Source of the DNA: Ruegeria spongiae
Lineage (GTDB): Bacteria; Pseudomonadota; Alphaproteobacteria; Rhodobacterales; Rhodobacteraceae
NCBI RefSeq assembly: GCF_023502395.1
Contig: NZ_JAMFMB010000006.1
Span: forward strand, 1-64,000
DNA length: 64,000 nucleotides
Reading direction: 5' to 3'
The translations under genes were made by a program, and so were the position numbers. Shown here one piece after another: positions 28,470 to 37,269 of this stretch (within the stretch, counting starts at the first letter, position 1; each line of letters begins with the position of its first letter). The notes below the pieces were generated by a model. It searched no databases and was not told the origin of the DNA. It was given only the letters and a program-made list of their open reading frames with translations.

Positions 28470-30515
28470 TCACTCGAACTCGATGATCACGTCATCGACG
28501 GCAAGGCTGTCGCCCGCACCGGCGTTGATCTTGGCGACCACGCCCTTCTTTTCGGCGCGCAGGGTGTTTTCCATCTTCATCGCCTCAACGGTGCAGAGCG
28601 CCTGCCCCTCCTGCACTTCCTGACCCAGCTCGACATCGACCTTCACGATCAGACCGGGCATCGGGCAGAGCAGCATTTTCGAGGTATCGGGCGGCAGTTT
28701 CTCGGGCATCAGCTGCGCCAGTTCCGCCTGACGCGGGGTGCGCACATGCACTTTCATATCCGCGCCCCGGTTTCGGATACGGAACCCGCCCGAGACCTTG
28801 CCAACCTTCAGCACCAGCGGTTCGCCATCCACATCCAGCACCGCCAGTTGGTCGCCCGGCGTCCAGTCCGAGGCGACGCGATATTGGCCACCATCCGAGA
28901 ATGTCACTGTCGATCCGTCGCGGTCAGCGGCGATGACCACATCATACCGCTGGCCCTGCAGGCTCACCGCCCAATCGGTACCGATCTTGCGCTCGTGATT
29001 GTCCATACGGCCCGACACGCGGGTCCGGCGAATCTCGGCAACCCGGTGCATGGCGGCGCAGGATGCCGCGATCCGGCGCAGATCACCTTCGGGCAGCGTG
29101 ACGCCTTCGAATCCCTCGGGGTATTCCTCGGCGATGAAGGCTGTGGTCATGTCGCCCGAGACGAATTTCGGGTGGTCCATCACCGCGCTCAGGAACGGCA
29201 GGTTATGCCCGATACCCTCGACCTCGAAACTGTCCAGCGCCACGCGCATCGCCTCGATCGCCGCCTCGCGGGTCGGGGCCCAGGTGCAGAGCTTGGCGAT
29301 CATCGGGTCGTAATACATGCTGATCTCGCCGCCCTCATAGACGCCGGTATCGTTGCGCACGGCCGCCTCGCCCTCAGGCGCCTCACCCTGCCATTTGTCA
29401 TTGACCAGCAGCGGCCCCGAGGCGACCTCCTGCGGCGGGCGATACCGGGACAGCCGCCCGATCGAGGGCAGGAATCCGCGATAGGGGTCTTCGGCGTATA
29501 GCCGGTTCTCGATGGCCCAGCCGGTCAGGGTGACATCGTCCTGGGTGATGGACAGCGCCTCGCCATTGGCGACGCGGATCATCTGTTCCACCAGGTCGAC
29601 GCCGGTGATCAGCTCGGTCACCGGGTGTTCCACCTGCAGGCGGGTGTTCATTTCCAGGAAGTAGAAATTCTTGTCACCATCGACGATGAATTCCACGGTC
29701 CCGGCGCTGGCATAGCCCACCGCTTGGGCCAGAGCGACAGCCTGTTCGCCCATCGCCTTGCGGGTCGCCTCGTCCAGAAACGGGCTGGGTGCTTCTTCGA
29801 CCACTTTCTGGTTCCGGCGCTGAATCGAGCATTCGCGCTCGCCCAGATAGATGCCATTGCCATGGGTGTCGCAGAGCACCTGAATTTCGATATGGCGCGG
29901 CTGGGTGACGAATTTCTCGATGAAGATCCGATCATCCCCGAACGAACTTGCCGCCTCGTTCTTGGACGACTGGAAGCCCTCGCGCGCCTCGTCATCGTTC
30001 CACGCGATCCGCATGCCCTTGCCACCGCCACCCGCGCTGGCCTTGATCATCACCGGATAGCCGACCTCGTTGGAGATTTTCACGGCCTCTTCGGCATTCT
30101 CGATCAGCCCCATATAGCCGGGCACGGTCGAGACGTTGGCCTCTTGTGCGATCTTTTTCGAGGTGATCTTGTCGCCCATGCTTTCGATGGCGCCCACCGG
30201 CGGGCCGACAAAGGCGACGCCTTCGGCCTCGAGCGCCTCGGCGAATTTGGCGTTTTCCGACAGGAAGCCATAGCCCGGATGCACCGCCTGCGCGCCAGTG
30301 GCACGGATTGCCTCCATGACCTTGTCGATCACGATATAGGACTGGTTGGCGGGTGGCGGGCCGATATGCACCGCCTCGTCGGCCATTTTCACATGCAGCG
30401 CCTGCTTGTCGGCATCGGAATAGATGGCAACGGTCGCGATGCCCATCTTGCGGGCGGTCTTGATGACCCGGCAGGCGATCTCGCCCCGGTTGGCGATCAG
30501 GATCTTGTTGAACAT
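28470..30515 (-). CDS. pccA: Propionyl-CoA carboxylase alpha subunit (biotin carboxylase/carrier)
   Basis: A 681-residue biotin enzyme that carboxylates its own biotin with bicarbonate and ATP and passes the carboxyl to PccB. Domains in order: biotin carboxylase (MFNKILIANRGEIACRVIKTARKMG; ATP-grasp loop KASAGGGGKGMRIAW; MNTRLQVEHPVTE), BT linker domain, and a C-terminal biotinyl domain with EAMKMEN, lysine 647 being the biotinylation site. ATG 30515 (AAGGAC upstream) is chosen over in-frame codons further upstream. A small lipoprotein gene precedes it by 135 nt. Confidence 0.95.
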   Translation of the reverse strand: MFNKILIANRGEIACRVIKTARKMGIATVAIYSDADKQALHVKMADEAVHIGPPPANQSYIVIDKVMEAIRATGAQAVHPGYGFLSENAKFAEALEAEGVAFVGPPVGAIESMGDKITSKKIAQEANVSTVPGYMGLIENAEEAVKISNEVGYPVMIKASAGGGGKGMRIAWNDDEAREGFQSSKNEAASSFGDDRIFIEKFVTQPRHIEIQVLCDTHGNGIYLGERECSIQRRNQKVVEEAPSPFLDEATRKAMGEQAVALAQAVGYASAGTVEFIVDGDKNFYFLEMNTRLQVEHPVTELITGVDLVEQMIRVANGEALSITQDDVTLTGWAIENRLYAEDPYRGFLPSIGRLSRYRPPQEVASGPLLVNDKWQGEAPEGEAAVRNDTGVYEGGEISMYYDPMIAKLCTWAPTREAAIEAMRVALDSFEVEGIGHNLPFLSAVMDHPKFVSGDMTTAFIAEEYPEGFEGVTLPEGDLRRIAASCAAMHRVAEIRRTRVSGRMDNHERKIGTDWAVSLQGQRYDVVIAADRDGSTVTFSDGGQYRVASDWTPGDQLAVLDVDGEPLVLKVGKVSGGFRIRNRGADMKVHVRTPRQAELAQLMPEKLPPDTSKMLLCPMPGLIVKVDVELGQEVQEGQALCTVEAMKMENTLRAEKKGVVAKINAGAGDSLAVDDVIIEFE

Positions 30516-30650
30516 GGGCAGTCCTTTGTCTTGTAATGTCGCAGACGCAAAACGCCGCCCCCGTCCTGTCGGACCGGAGCGGCGCATTGCACGAGTTCAG
30601 CCGGCCCGCCGAGGGGCCGCGTGTTCAGTGAGGTCAGGCCAAAAGCGCGA

Positions 30651-30854
30651 TCAGCACTTGTGGGGGTTTTCCTTGCAATAGAGGACGTTGGCCCCGGCAC
30701 CGACAGCGGCGCCCGCGACCACGTTGGTGTCGAGCACCGCGGCCCCCGCAGCACCGGCGGCACCGCCATAAAGCACCTGCTCGGTGGTGTTGTCGCCGCA
30801 GGCCGACAGACCTGCACAGGCCGCCAGTGCCAACACAATCTTGTTCGAATACAT
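30651..30854 (-). CDS. Small lipoprotein, glycine/alanine-rich
   Basis: A 67-residue protein. MYSNKIVLALAACAGLSACGDN has a lipobox (LSAC) with Cys 19 as lipidation site. The mature part is a Gly/Ala-rich run (YGGAAGAAGAAVLDTNVVAGAAVGAGANVLY) ending CKENPHKC, with two cysteines. The Gly-rich stretch resembles the Gly-zipper of small outer-membrane lipoproteins. Upstream GGAAGAG supports the start. It stands between the terminator of the pccB transcript and pccA. Confidence 0.75.
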   Translation of the reverse strand: MYSNKIVLALAACAGLSACGDNTTEQVLYGGAAGAAGAAVLDTNVVAGAAVGAGANVLYCKENPHKC

Positions 30855-30987
30855 CCTGCTCTTCCTTCTTGTTCGTAGGATTTATGCCCGCTGTCATGCA
30901 GCCGCATCGCGGTCACGGGCAAGTCAATTCGGGTTGATGGAGATGCCTGCGCAATTCCCCGCCGAGCCGCGCGCGCTGCGCCGGGCG

Positions 30988-31032
30988 AAAAAAAGGCGGG
31001 CAGATTGAAGGGGGGAACATCAATCTGCCCGC
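30988..31032 (-). terminator. Strong intrinsic terminator at the end of the pccB transcript
   Basis: The 12-bp perfect stem GCGGGCAGATTG/CAATCTGCCCGC (30996-31007 and 31021-31032) with a 13-nt loop is followed on the minus strand by C and seven T residues. It ends the transcript running pccB, DUF6497-like, small lipoprotein, unknown gene, and separates it from pccA. Confidence 0.85.
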
Positions 31033-31203
31033 ACAGAGAAGGGGTACGGAATAGATGGTTTGCAGGTGACGCAGGCAATGCGTAGCCACCCACAGTTGAG
31101 ACGTTGCCCGACAGTTCGCCGTAAACCAAGCGCTGCAAGCCGCAAGGCTCACTTTGAGCCACTTTCTGCCGATTTGCGCTCTTCACCTGCGGGTTCATGC
31201 CGA
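31033..31203. other. Remainder of a 349-nt gene-free interval (30855-31203)
   Basis: Apart from the terminator at 30988-31032 and the promoter that must serve the small lipoprotein gene, I see no reading frame with plausible composition, no repeat and no RNA-like structure in this interval. Confidence 0.4.
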
Positions 31204-31551
31204 TCAGCCCCCGAAAACGTCAGGAAATGAAGCCCGGGCGACGTTGACGTCAACGACAAGCAGCGCCTCGTAACTTGCGGGATCAAAAGGGTCTTCTGCG
31301 GGAATCACTTCGCGTCCGAACAGCCAGCTCAGCCGTCCGGCATCCAGATTGCCACGCTCGAAGGGCGCATCGCCAAATTGTTCCCAGAGCGCGGCAATGA
31401 AGCCTGCATCGGCGCGTTTATCCGCCGGTCTGCGGTCGCGATAGCGGTCGCGCACCACCAGAGGCGTCACGCCCTTGGGATTCGGCCTGCGAATGACGAA
31501 CTGGAAATCGGTGCCGGGAAGACGGCCGGGAAAACCGCGATGTTTCAGCAT
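31204..31551 (-). CDS. Conserved hypothetical protein
   Basis: A 115-residue cytoplasmic protein, MLKHRGFPGRLPGTDFQFVIRR..., ending ASYEALLVVDVNVARASFPDVFGG. There is no signal peptide, membrane segment or recognised motif. A GGGGGG run 6-12 nt upstream supports ATG 31551; an upstream in-frame ATG at 31578 is possible. It is the last gene before the strong terminator, in the transcript that begins at pccB. Confidence 0.55.
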   Translation of the reverse strand: MLKHRGFPGRLPGTDFQFVIRRPNPKGVTPLVVRDRYRDRRPADKRADAGFIAALWEQFGDAPFERGNLDAGRLSWLFGREVIPAEDPFDPASYEALLVVDVNVARASFPDVFGG

Positions 31552-31620
31552 GGCAATGCCCCCCGGATGGGATGCCATGGGTGGGCCGGGGCCAGCGCGG
31601 TGGCCAGCCCCGGACCGGTA

Positions 31621-31758
31621 TTACTTGTACTTGCCTGTGAAGACCGGCTCGGTCGAGACCGGCTCAACCACAACGATCTCTTCTTCCTGCTGGCTGGCAC
31701 ATGCGGCGACGGTGCCGACGAAGGCGACCATGGTGACAAATTTGATGCACTTCGACAT
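31621..31758 (-). CDS. Very small lipoprotein (45 residues)
   Basis: MSKCIKFVTMVAFVGTVAACASQ has a lipobox (VAAC) with Cys 20 as lipidation site. The 26-residue mature part is acidic then ends EPVFTGKYK. GGAGAAGCAG immediately precedes ATG 31758. Too short for any fold to be assigned; it may be an entericidin-like or envelope-associated peptide. It sits in the pccB transcript. Confidence 0.65.
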   Translation of the reverse strand: MSKCIKFVTMVAFVGTVAACASQQEEEIVVVEPVSTEPVFTGKYK

Positions 31759-31972
31759 CTGCTTCTCCTGTGTGAAAACGCAGCCTCTGCAGCGGGTTGC
31801 CCCCCTGCCCACGTTGTCTCTTGTTGGTAATCCGCCCTATCGCGGATCGCGGCGACCATAGGCGAGCCTTCCGAAAATGCCCATGTGCAAAACCGCGCAT
31901 GCGCAACAAAATGGGTCAGGACCTTACCTTGCCCGCCACCGAGGCCAAAAAACACAACATTTTGTGGGTGCA

Positions 31973-32395
31973 TCAGTATTCCTCCCATATGCAGCGCGCG
32001 CCTTCCAGCCGATAGGTCTCGAAATACTGGGTTGCTTTTGGGTCGGACCGGCCGAATTCCACCGAACGGTCCGACAGCGAAATCACGATGCGCGCAGGGT
32101 CCAGTTCATGCTTGCCGACATAAGGAACCACCAGCTTGTTGCACAGGAATTCCATGTCGTCGATGGCCGCATCATACCCCACCTGCTCGGCGGTTTCGCC
32201 AATGGTCGGGGCCATGAAGCGGAACCGCAGCCAGAGCGCGCCGGGATTGGTGTCGAGCAGCACGTCCAGCAACTCTACCGGCTGGCCCGAGGGCACCGGT
32301 ATCCGCGCATCCGCCAGCGCCGGGCCTGTCAGCAGGCATAGGGCCAGCCCCGCCCGAGCGGCCTGTATAATGTGATGTCTGGCGAAGCGGATCAT
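31973..32395 (-). CDS. Secreted protein, possibly DUF6497
   Basis: A 140-residue protein with signal peptide MIRFARHHIIQAARAGLALCLLTGPALA and a mature domain (ARIPVPSGQPVELLDVLLD, GALWLRFRFMAPTIGE, DDMEFLCNKLVVPYV, RIVISLSDRSVEFG, YRLEGARCIWEEY). Two cysteines (LCNK, ARCIW) may form a disulfide. I recall this family as restricted to Rhodobacteraceae and possibly named DUF6497, but cannot confirm it. It lies 74 nt after pccB on the same strand. Confidence 0.6.
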   Translation of the reverse strand: MIRFARHHIIQAARAGLALCLLTGPALADARIPVPSGQPVELLDVLLDTNPGALWLRFRFMAPTIGETAEQVGYDAAIDDMEFLCNKLVVPYVGKHELDPARIVISLSDRSVEFGRSDPKATQYFETYRLEGARCIWEEY

Positions 32396-32469
32396 CTTTG
32401 GGTGTGTCCCAGCGGTTGAACCGACCTGCGGGCCACCGCGTCGCAACGCAGAGGTCCGGCCCGATCAGC

Positions 32470-34002
32470 TTAAAGCGGAATATTGTCGTGTTTCTTCCAG
32501 TGCGTCCGGCTTTTCTTGCCACGCAGCGAGGCAAAGGCCCGCGCCACCCGCTTGCGGGTCGATTGCGGCATGATCACCTCGTCGATGAAGCCACGCTCTG
32601 CCGCCACGAAGGGATTGGCAAAACGGTCTTCGTAGTCGGCTGCATGCTGGGCGATCTTTTCGGGATCGTTCAGATCGGCGCGATGGATGATCTCGGTGGC
32701 GCCCTTGGCACCCATCACGGCCACTTCGGAGGACGGCCAGGCATAATTGAAATCGCCACGCAGGTGCTTGGAGGACATCACAACATAGGCCCCGCCATAG
32801 GCTTTACGGGTGATCACGGTCACTTTCGGCACCGTCGCTTCGCCATAGGCGAAGAGCAGTTTCGCGCCGTGTTTGATCACCCCGCCATATTCCTGCGTGG
32901 TGCCCGGCAGGAAGCCCGGCACATCAACAAAAGTCAGGATCGGAATCTCGAAACAATCACAGAACCGCACGAACCGTGCCGCCTTGCGCGAGCTGTCGAT
33001 GTCCAGACATCCGGCCAGCACCATCGGCTGGTTGGCGACAACACCGACGGTCTGCCCTTCCAGTCGGATGAACCCGATGATGATGTTCTTGGCGAAATCT
33101 TCCTGAAGCTCATAGAAATCACCTTCGTCCGCGACCTTGGTGATCAGTTCTTTCATGTCATAGGGCGTATTGGGGTTTTCCGGCACCAAGGTGTCCAGCG
33201 AGGTCTCGATCCGGCCCGGTTCGTCGAAGAACGGGCGCACGGGCGGTTTCTCGCGGTTGTTGAGCGGCAGGAAATCCACCAGGCGGCGCACTTCGGCCAA
33301 CGCCTCGACATCGTTCTCGAACGCAGCATCCGCGACCGAGGATTTCTTGGTATGGGTCGACGCCCCACCCAGTTCCTCGGCCGAGACCACCTCATTGGTG
33401 ACGGTCTTGACCACATCGGGGCCGGTCACGAACATGTAAGAGCTGTCTTTGACCATGAAGATAAAGTCGGTCATCGCGGGCGAGTAAACCGCACCACCGG
33501 CACAGGGGCCCATGATGACGCTGATCTGCGGCACGACACCCGAAGCCTCGATGTTGCGCTGGAACACCTCGCCGTAACCGGCGAGCGAATCGACGCCCTC
33601 CTGGATGCGCGCGCCACCGGAATCATTGATCCCGATCACCGGCGCGCCGTTGGCCACGGCCATATCCATGATCTTGCAGATCTTCATCGCATGGGTGGCC
33701 GAGACCGAGCCGCCCAGCACGGTGAAGTCCTGGCTGAACACATAGACCTGACGGCCATTGATCGTGCCCCACCCAACCACAACACCGTCGCCCGCGGGCT
33801 TTTGCTTTTCCATCCCGAAATCGGTGCAGCGGTGGCTGACGAACATGTCGAACTCTTCGAAACTGCCCTCATCCAGAAGCAATTCGACCCGCTCGCGCGC
33901 GGTCAGCTTGCCGCGCCCGTGCTGCGCGTCGATGCGCTTTTGCCCGCCGCCCAGACGCGCCGCGTTCCGGCGGTTTTCAAGCTCGGAGAGAATATCTTTC
34001 AT
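32470..34002 (-). CDS. pccB: Propionyl-CoA carboxylase beta subunit (carboxyltransferase)
   Basis: A 510-residue carboxyltransferase moving the carboxyl from PccA biotin to propionyl-CoA to give (S)-methylmalonyl-CoA. It has two crotonase-like halves. The first has [23 protein letters not shown] and [16 protein letters not shown] (oxyanion glycines). The second has [29 protein letters not shown] and [19 protein letters not shown] 34002 (AAAGGGAC upstream) is preferred over a codon 18 nt earlier. A perfect AAATTTGCAAATTT palindrome lies about 76 nt upstream, the expected site for the ScfR/PccR-type regulator encoded 1.5 kb away. Confidence 0.95.
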   Translation of the reverse strand: MKDILSELENRRNAARLGGGQKRIDAQHGRGKLTARERVELLLDEGSFEEFDMFVSHRCTDFGMEKQKPAGDGVVVGWGTINGRQVYVFSQDFTVLGGSVSATHAMKICKIMDMAVANGAPVIGINDSGGARIQEGVDSLAGYGEVFQRNIEASGVVPQISVIMGPCAGGAVYSPAMTDFIFMVKDSSYMFVTGPDVVKTVTNEVVSAEELGGASTHTKKSSVADAAFENDVEALAEVRRLVDFLPLNNREKPPVRPFFDEPGRIETSLDTLVPENPNTPYDMKELITKVADEGDFYELQEDFAKNIIIGFIRLEGQTVGVVANQPMVLAGCLDIDSSRKAARFVRFCDCFEIPILTFVDVPGFLPGTTQEYGGVIKHGAKLLFAYGEATVPKVTVITRKAYGGAYVVMSSKHLRGDFNYAWPSSEVAVMGAKGATEIIHRADLNDPEKIAQHAADYEDRFANPFVAAERGFIDEVIMPQSTRKRVARAFASLRGKKSRTHWKKHDNIPL

Positions 34003-34071
34003 GGCCGGTGTCCCTTTCAAAATCGGGCGTTACATATAAGGGAATTGCGCGCGACCAAAGAGCTATTCGGC

Positions 34072-34085
34072 AAATTTGCAAATTT
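34072..34085. promoter_or_regulatory. ScfR/PccR-type operator upstream of pccB
   Basis: AAATTTGCAAATTT is a perfect 14-bp palindrome around TTTGCAAA (34075-34082). It is followed at 34101-34122 by degenerate copies (TGCGAAA, TGCAAAA, TTGCTAA). It lies between divergent pccB and the MFS gene. ScfR-family regulators (RamB, PccR) are known to bind TTTGCAAA-type sequences. Confidence 0.65.
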
Positions 34086-34183
34086 TTTGAAGTCGCGTTG
34101 GTGCGAAATGCAAAATTGCTAATTAACCTCTTTAGGGTCTTCCCGTGTGGACAGGCCGCGTGTCGGGGCATACATCCGATGAA

Positions 34184-35398
34184 ATGACCCAGCTTCAGGA
34201 TGAGACTTCGACGCGGCGCAGCCCGCCCAGAATCGGGACACTGATCCTGCTGGCGGGCCTGTCGGCCTTGGCGATGAACATCTTTCTGCCCAGCCTGCCC
34301 AACATGACGCTGCATTTCGAAACCGAGTACCGGCTGATGCAATTGTCCGTCGCGCTCTATCTGGCGGTCAACGCGTTGTTGCAGATCGTGATCGGGCCAA
34401 TCGCCGACAAGGCCGGGCGGCGGCCGGTGATCCTGTGGGGGCTGGCGCTGTTCCTGCTGGCCACGCTGGCCTGCATCTATGCGCCCAGCGCCGAGGCCTT
34501 TCTGGTCGCGCGCATGTGTCAGGCGGTCGTCGTGGTGGCCATGGTGCTGAGCCGGGCAGCGGTGCGGGACATGTATGATCAGGATCAGGCGGCCTCGATG
34601 ATCGGCTATGTCACCATGGGCATGGCGGTGGTGCCGATGATCGGCCCGGCGATTGGCGGGCTCCTGGACGAGATATTCGGCTGGCATGCCAATTTCTGGC
34701 TGCTCTTCGGGCTTGGTGCCATCACCCTTGCGCTCACCTACGTGGATTTTGGCGAAACCGCCCTGAAAAGCGGCAAGACGCTGATCGCGCAGTTCCGCGA
34801 ATACCCCGAACTGCTGACCTCGCCCCGGTTCTGGGGGTATTCACTGGCCTCGGGGATGAGTTCGGGGGCTTTCTTTGCCTATCTGGGCGGCGCGCCTTTT
34901 GTCGGGACCGAGATCTACGGCATGTCGCCCTCGGTCATGGGCATCTATTTCGGCGCTCCGGCGCTGGGGTATTTCCTGGGGAATTTCCTGTCGGGGCGCT
35001 ATTCGATGCGCTTCGGGGTGAACCGGATGGTATTCTGGGGCTGTCTGCTGAATGCGGCGGGCGTCGGGCTGTCGTTGCTGCTGACGCTCTCGGGGCTGGC
35101 ATCTGCCCTGACATTCTTTGGCTTCATGACCTTTGTCGGCCTCGGCAATGGCATGGCGATCCCCAATGCCACCGCGGGCGCCTTGTCGGTGCGACCGCAT
35201 CTGGCCGGAACCGCCTCGGGCCTGTCAGGCGCGATCATGCTGGGTGGCGGCGCGGCGCTGAGCGCGCTGGCGGGCATGCTGCTGGGCCCCGGCAGCACCG
35301 AGGCACCGTTGCTGGCGCTGATGCTGGGCACCGCAATTCTGGCGATCGGGTCGATCATGGTGGTGATCCGGCGCGAACGGCAGCTGGGATTGGGATGA
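34184..35398 (+). CDS. MFS transporter, Bcr/CflA family
   Basis: A protein of about 404 residues with twelve hydrophobic helices. GPIADKAGRRPVILWGLALFL is the loop 2-3 MFS motif A. MCQAVVVVAMVLSRAAVRDMYDQDQAASMIGYVTMGMAVVPMIGPAIGGLLDE is the drug:H+ antiporter-1 motif C region. It should export a drug or metabolite; sulfonamide, bicyclomycin and amino-acid exporters are relatives. ATG 34184 is chosen, GTG 34145 being possible. It shares the operator-bearing spacer with pccB, so it may be under the same short-chain acyl-CoA control. Confidence 0.85.
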   Translation: MTQLQDETSTRRSPPRIGTLILLAGLSALAMNIFLPSLPNMTLHFETEYRLMQLSVALYLAVNALLQIVIGPIADKAGRRPVILWGLALFLLATLACIYAPSAEAFLVARMCQAVVVVAMVLSRAAVRDMYDQDQAASMIGYVTMGMAVVPMIGPAIGGLLDEIFGWHANFWLLFGLGAITLALTYVDFGETALKSGKTLIAQFREYPELLTSPRFWGYSLASGMSSGAFFAYLGGAPFVGTEIYGMSPSVMGIYFGAPALGYFLGNFLSGRYSMRFGVNRMVFWGCLLNAAGVGLSLLLTLSGLASALTFFGFMTFVGLGNGMAIPNATAGALSVRPHLAGTASGLSGAIMLGGGAALSALAGMLLGPGSTEAPLLALMLGTAILAIGSIMVVIRRERQLGLG

Positions 35399-35427
35399 AC
35401 GGCACAGGGACAGCTTGCACCGGCGGG

Positions 35428-35435
35428 TTTGCAAA
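35428..35435. promoter_or_regulatory. ScfR-type site upstream of its own gene
   Basis: TTTGCAAA lies 39-46 nt before the regulator ATG. A second half-like copy TCTGCAAA (35458-35465) overlaps the Shine-Dalgarno AAAGG. This suggests negative autoregulation. Confidence 0.55.
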
Positions 35436-35473
35436 TCTAACCTGACACCCAGCTAACTCTGCAAAGGCCGCCC

Positions 35474-36877
35474 ATGCCCACCCAAAAGCTCTATGCCGGC
35501 GCCAAGCTGCGGGAAATCCGCAACCGGCTGGCCCTGACGCAAAAGGACTTCGCCACCAAGCTTGGCATTTCGCTGCCCTATCTCAACCAGATGGAGAACA
35601 ACAACCGTCCGGTTTCGACCACGGTTGTGCTGGCGCTGGCGCAGGAGTTCGGGCTGGATGTGACCGAGTTGAGCAGTGGCGACAGCGAGCGGTTGGTCTC
35701 GGACATGCGCGAGGCGCTGGCTGATCCGCTGTTTGCCGACACCATGCCACCACCCGCCGATCTGCGGCTGACCGCCTCGAACGCGCCCGCGCTGGCCCGC
35801 GCCTTTATCGAGCTGCATCGCCACTATCGCCAGACCCATGAACGGCTGGCCTCGCTGGACGAGGCACTGGGTCGCGAGGATGCCCGGCTGCAGGCCAGCC
35901 CCTGGGAAGAGGTGCGCGATTTCTTTCACTACTGCGACAACTATATCGACGCGGTCGACCGCAGCGCCGAACGGTTCGCCGATCTGGGCAGTCGCGACAA
36001 TGGCAGCATTACCGCCGCCGCCGAGGCGACGCTGGGCGCGCAGGGCATCACCGTCCGGAACGTCGATACCGACACCATACGCAGCTACGACCCCGAGGCG
36101 CGTTTGCTCGACATGTCCTCGCGCGTCGCGCCCGAGACCCGCCTGTTCCAATTGCTGCTGCAGGTGGCGCTGCTGACCCATGACAAGCTGCTGGAGGCGA
36201 CGCTTGATTTCGCCCGCTTCCAGACCGAGGCGGCGCGCTCGATCGCAAAGATCGGGCTGGCCAACTATTTCGCCGGTGCCGCACTGATGCCCTATGGCCG
36301 CTTTCAGGAGGCCGCGCGCGCGACGCGCCACGATCTGGAATTGCTTGGGCACCGTTTCGGCGCTTCGATCGAACAGGTGGCGCACCGGCTGTCCACCCTT
36401 CAGCGTCCGGGGGCAAAGGGCATCCCGTTCTTCTTCGTGCGGGTCGATCAGGCGGGCACCATCACCAAGCGCCATTCGGCCACGCGGCTGCAATTTGCCC
36501 GATTCGGTGGCGCCTGCCCGCTGTGGAACGTGCATCGCGCTTTTGAAACGCCGGGCCATTTTCTACGCCAACTGGCCGAAACGCCCGACGGGGTGCGCTA
36601 TATCTCACTGGCGCGGGATGTGTCGAAACCGGGCGGGTCCTTCGGTGCGCCGGTGCGCCGCTATGCCATCGCGTTGGGGTGCGAAATCCGCCACGCCGAT
36701 GCGTTGGTCTATGCCGACAATCTCGACGTGACCAATGCCAGCGCTTATGAGCCGATCGGCATCTCCTGCCGCATCTGCGAACGTGCCACCTGCCATCAAC
36801 GCTCGGTTCCGCCCCTGGAACGCAGGCTGACGATAGACCCAGACACCCGCGGCACCCTGCCCTATCTGGTGGACTGA
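35474..36877 (+). CDS. pccR: Short-chain fatty acyl-CoA regulator (ScfR/PccR family)
   Basis: A 467-residue regulator. Residues about 5-65 are an XRE helix-turn-helix (KLREIRNRLALTQKDFATKLGISLPYLNQMENNNRPVS). The large middle and C-terminal part is the IrrE-like/DUF2083 acyl-CoA-sensing region, including RFQTEAARSIAKIGLANYFAGAALMPYGRFQEAARATRHDLELLGHRFGASIEQVAHRLSTLQRPG, and a cysteine cluster CRICERATCHQRS near the end. Relatives sense propionyl- or methylmalonyl-type CoA esters and switch carboxylation pathways. Its place 1.5 kb from pccB and the TTTGCAAA sites before both genes support the PccR assignment. Confidence 0.85.
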   Translation: MPTQKLYAGAKLREIRNRLALTQKDFATKLGISLPYLNQMENNNRPVSTTVVLALAQEFGLDVTELSSGDSERLVSDMREALADPLFADTMPPPADLRLTASNAPALARAFIELHRHYRQTHERLASLDEALGREDARLQASPWEEVRDFFHYCDNYIDAVDRSAERFADLGSRDNGSITAAAEATLGAQGITVRNVDTDTIRSYDPEARLLDMSSRVAPETRLFQLLLQVALLTHDKLLEATLDFARFQTEAARSIAKIGLANYFAGAALMPYGRFQEAARATRHDLELLGHRFGASIEQVAHRLSTLQRPGAKGIPFFFVRVDQAGTITKRHSATRLQFARFGGACPLWNVHRAFETPGHFLRQLAETPDGVRYISLARDVSKPGGSFGAPVRRYAIALGCEIRHADALVYADNLDVTNASAYEPIGISCRICERATCHQRSVPPLERRLTIDPDTRGTLPYLVD

Positions 36878-36883
36878 TCTGTC

Positions 36884-36904
36884 GGCGGCAGCCGTGCTGC
36901 CGCC
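36884..36904. terminator. GC-rich hairpin between convergent genes
   Basis: GGCGGCAGC, loop CGT, GCTGCCGCC: a 9-bp perfect stem between the end of the ScfR-type regulator and the end of the DUF465 gene. No T-run on either side, so it may act as a Rho-assisted or RNA-stabilising structure rather than a classic terminator. Confidence 0.5.
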
Positions 36905-36917
36905 AAGCCGTCGAGTG

Positions 36918-37157
36918 TCAGGCTTTAGCCAGAATCCCCCAGATTTCATCCTTGAGCGCGGCCCGTTTCTTGCGGAGATCGACTTCTGCCAACTCCTCCA
37001 TGGGTTCGACATTTGTTTCGGCGCGATGCACCGCGCGGTTGACCTCATGATAGGCATCCGAGAGCCGCGCGAAATGCGCGTCGCTCTGCTTGAGCTGGCT
37101 CATCAGGTCCGCTTTGTCGGGGAATTCTTCGGCCAGTTCATGCGGGGTGTGGGACAT
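36918..37157 (-). CDS. DUF465/YdcH family protein
   Basis: A 79-residue, strongly helical protein: MSHTPHELAEEFPDKADLMSQLKQSDAHFARLSDAYHEVNRAVHRAETNVEPMEELAEVDLRKKRAALKDEIWGILAK. It has the DUF465 pattern of HxL...F, HF..L...Y..ln..i.r and LKkkRa.LKDei. Likely a small coiled coil. Function unknown. The remarkable point is a perfect Fnr consensus box centred about 66 nt upstream. Confidence 0.87.
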   Translation of the reverse strand: MSHTPHELAEEFPDKADLMSQLKQSDAHFARLSDAYHEVNRAVHRAETNVEPMEELAEVDLRKKRAALKDEIWGILAKA

Positions 37158-37216
37158 ATGTGTGCTCCTGAAATTGATCTGCGGGTCACCGTAACGCCGC
37201 GCCCGCAGGCGCGGCC

Positions 37217-37230
37217 TTGATACGGATCAA
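37217..37230 (-). promoter_or_regulatory. Perfect Fnr consensus box upstream of the DUF465 gene
   Basis: TTGATACGGATCAA is an exact match to TTGAT-N4-ATCAA, and the flanking C/G extend the dyad to 16 bp. It is centred about 66 nt before the DUF465 start codon. A 6-bp GCCGCG/CGCGGC hairpin lies between box and gene. Confidence 0.75.
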
Positions 37231-37269
37231 GCTGTGCATGGCCAAGCCGGATTTCAACATCTTAGCGGG

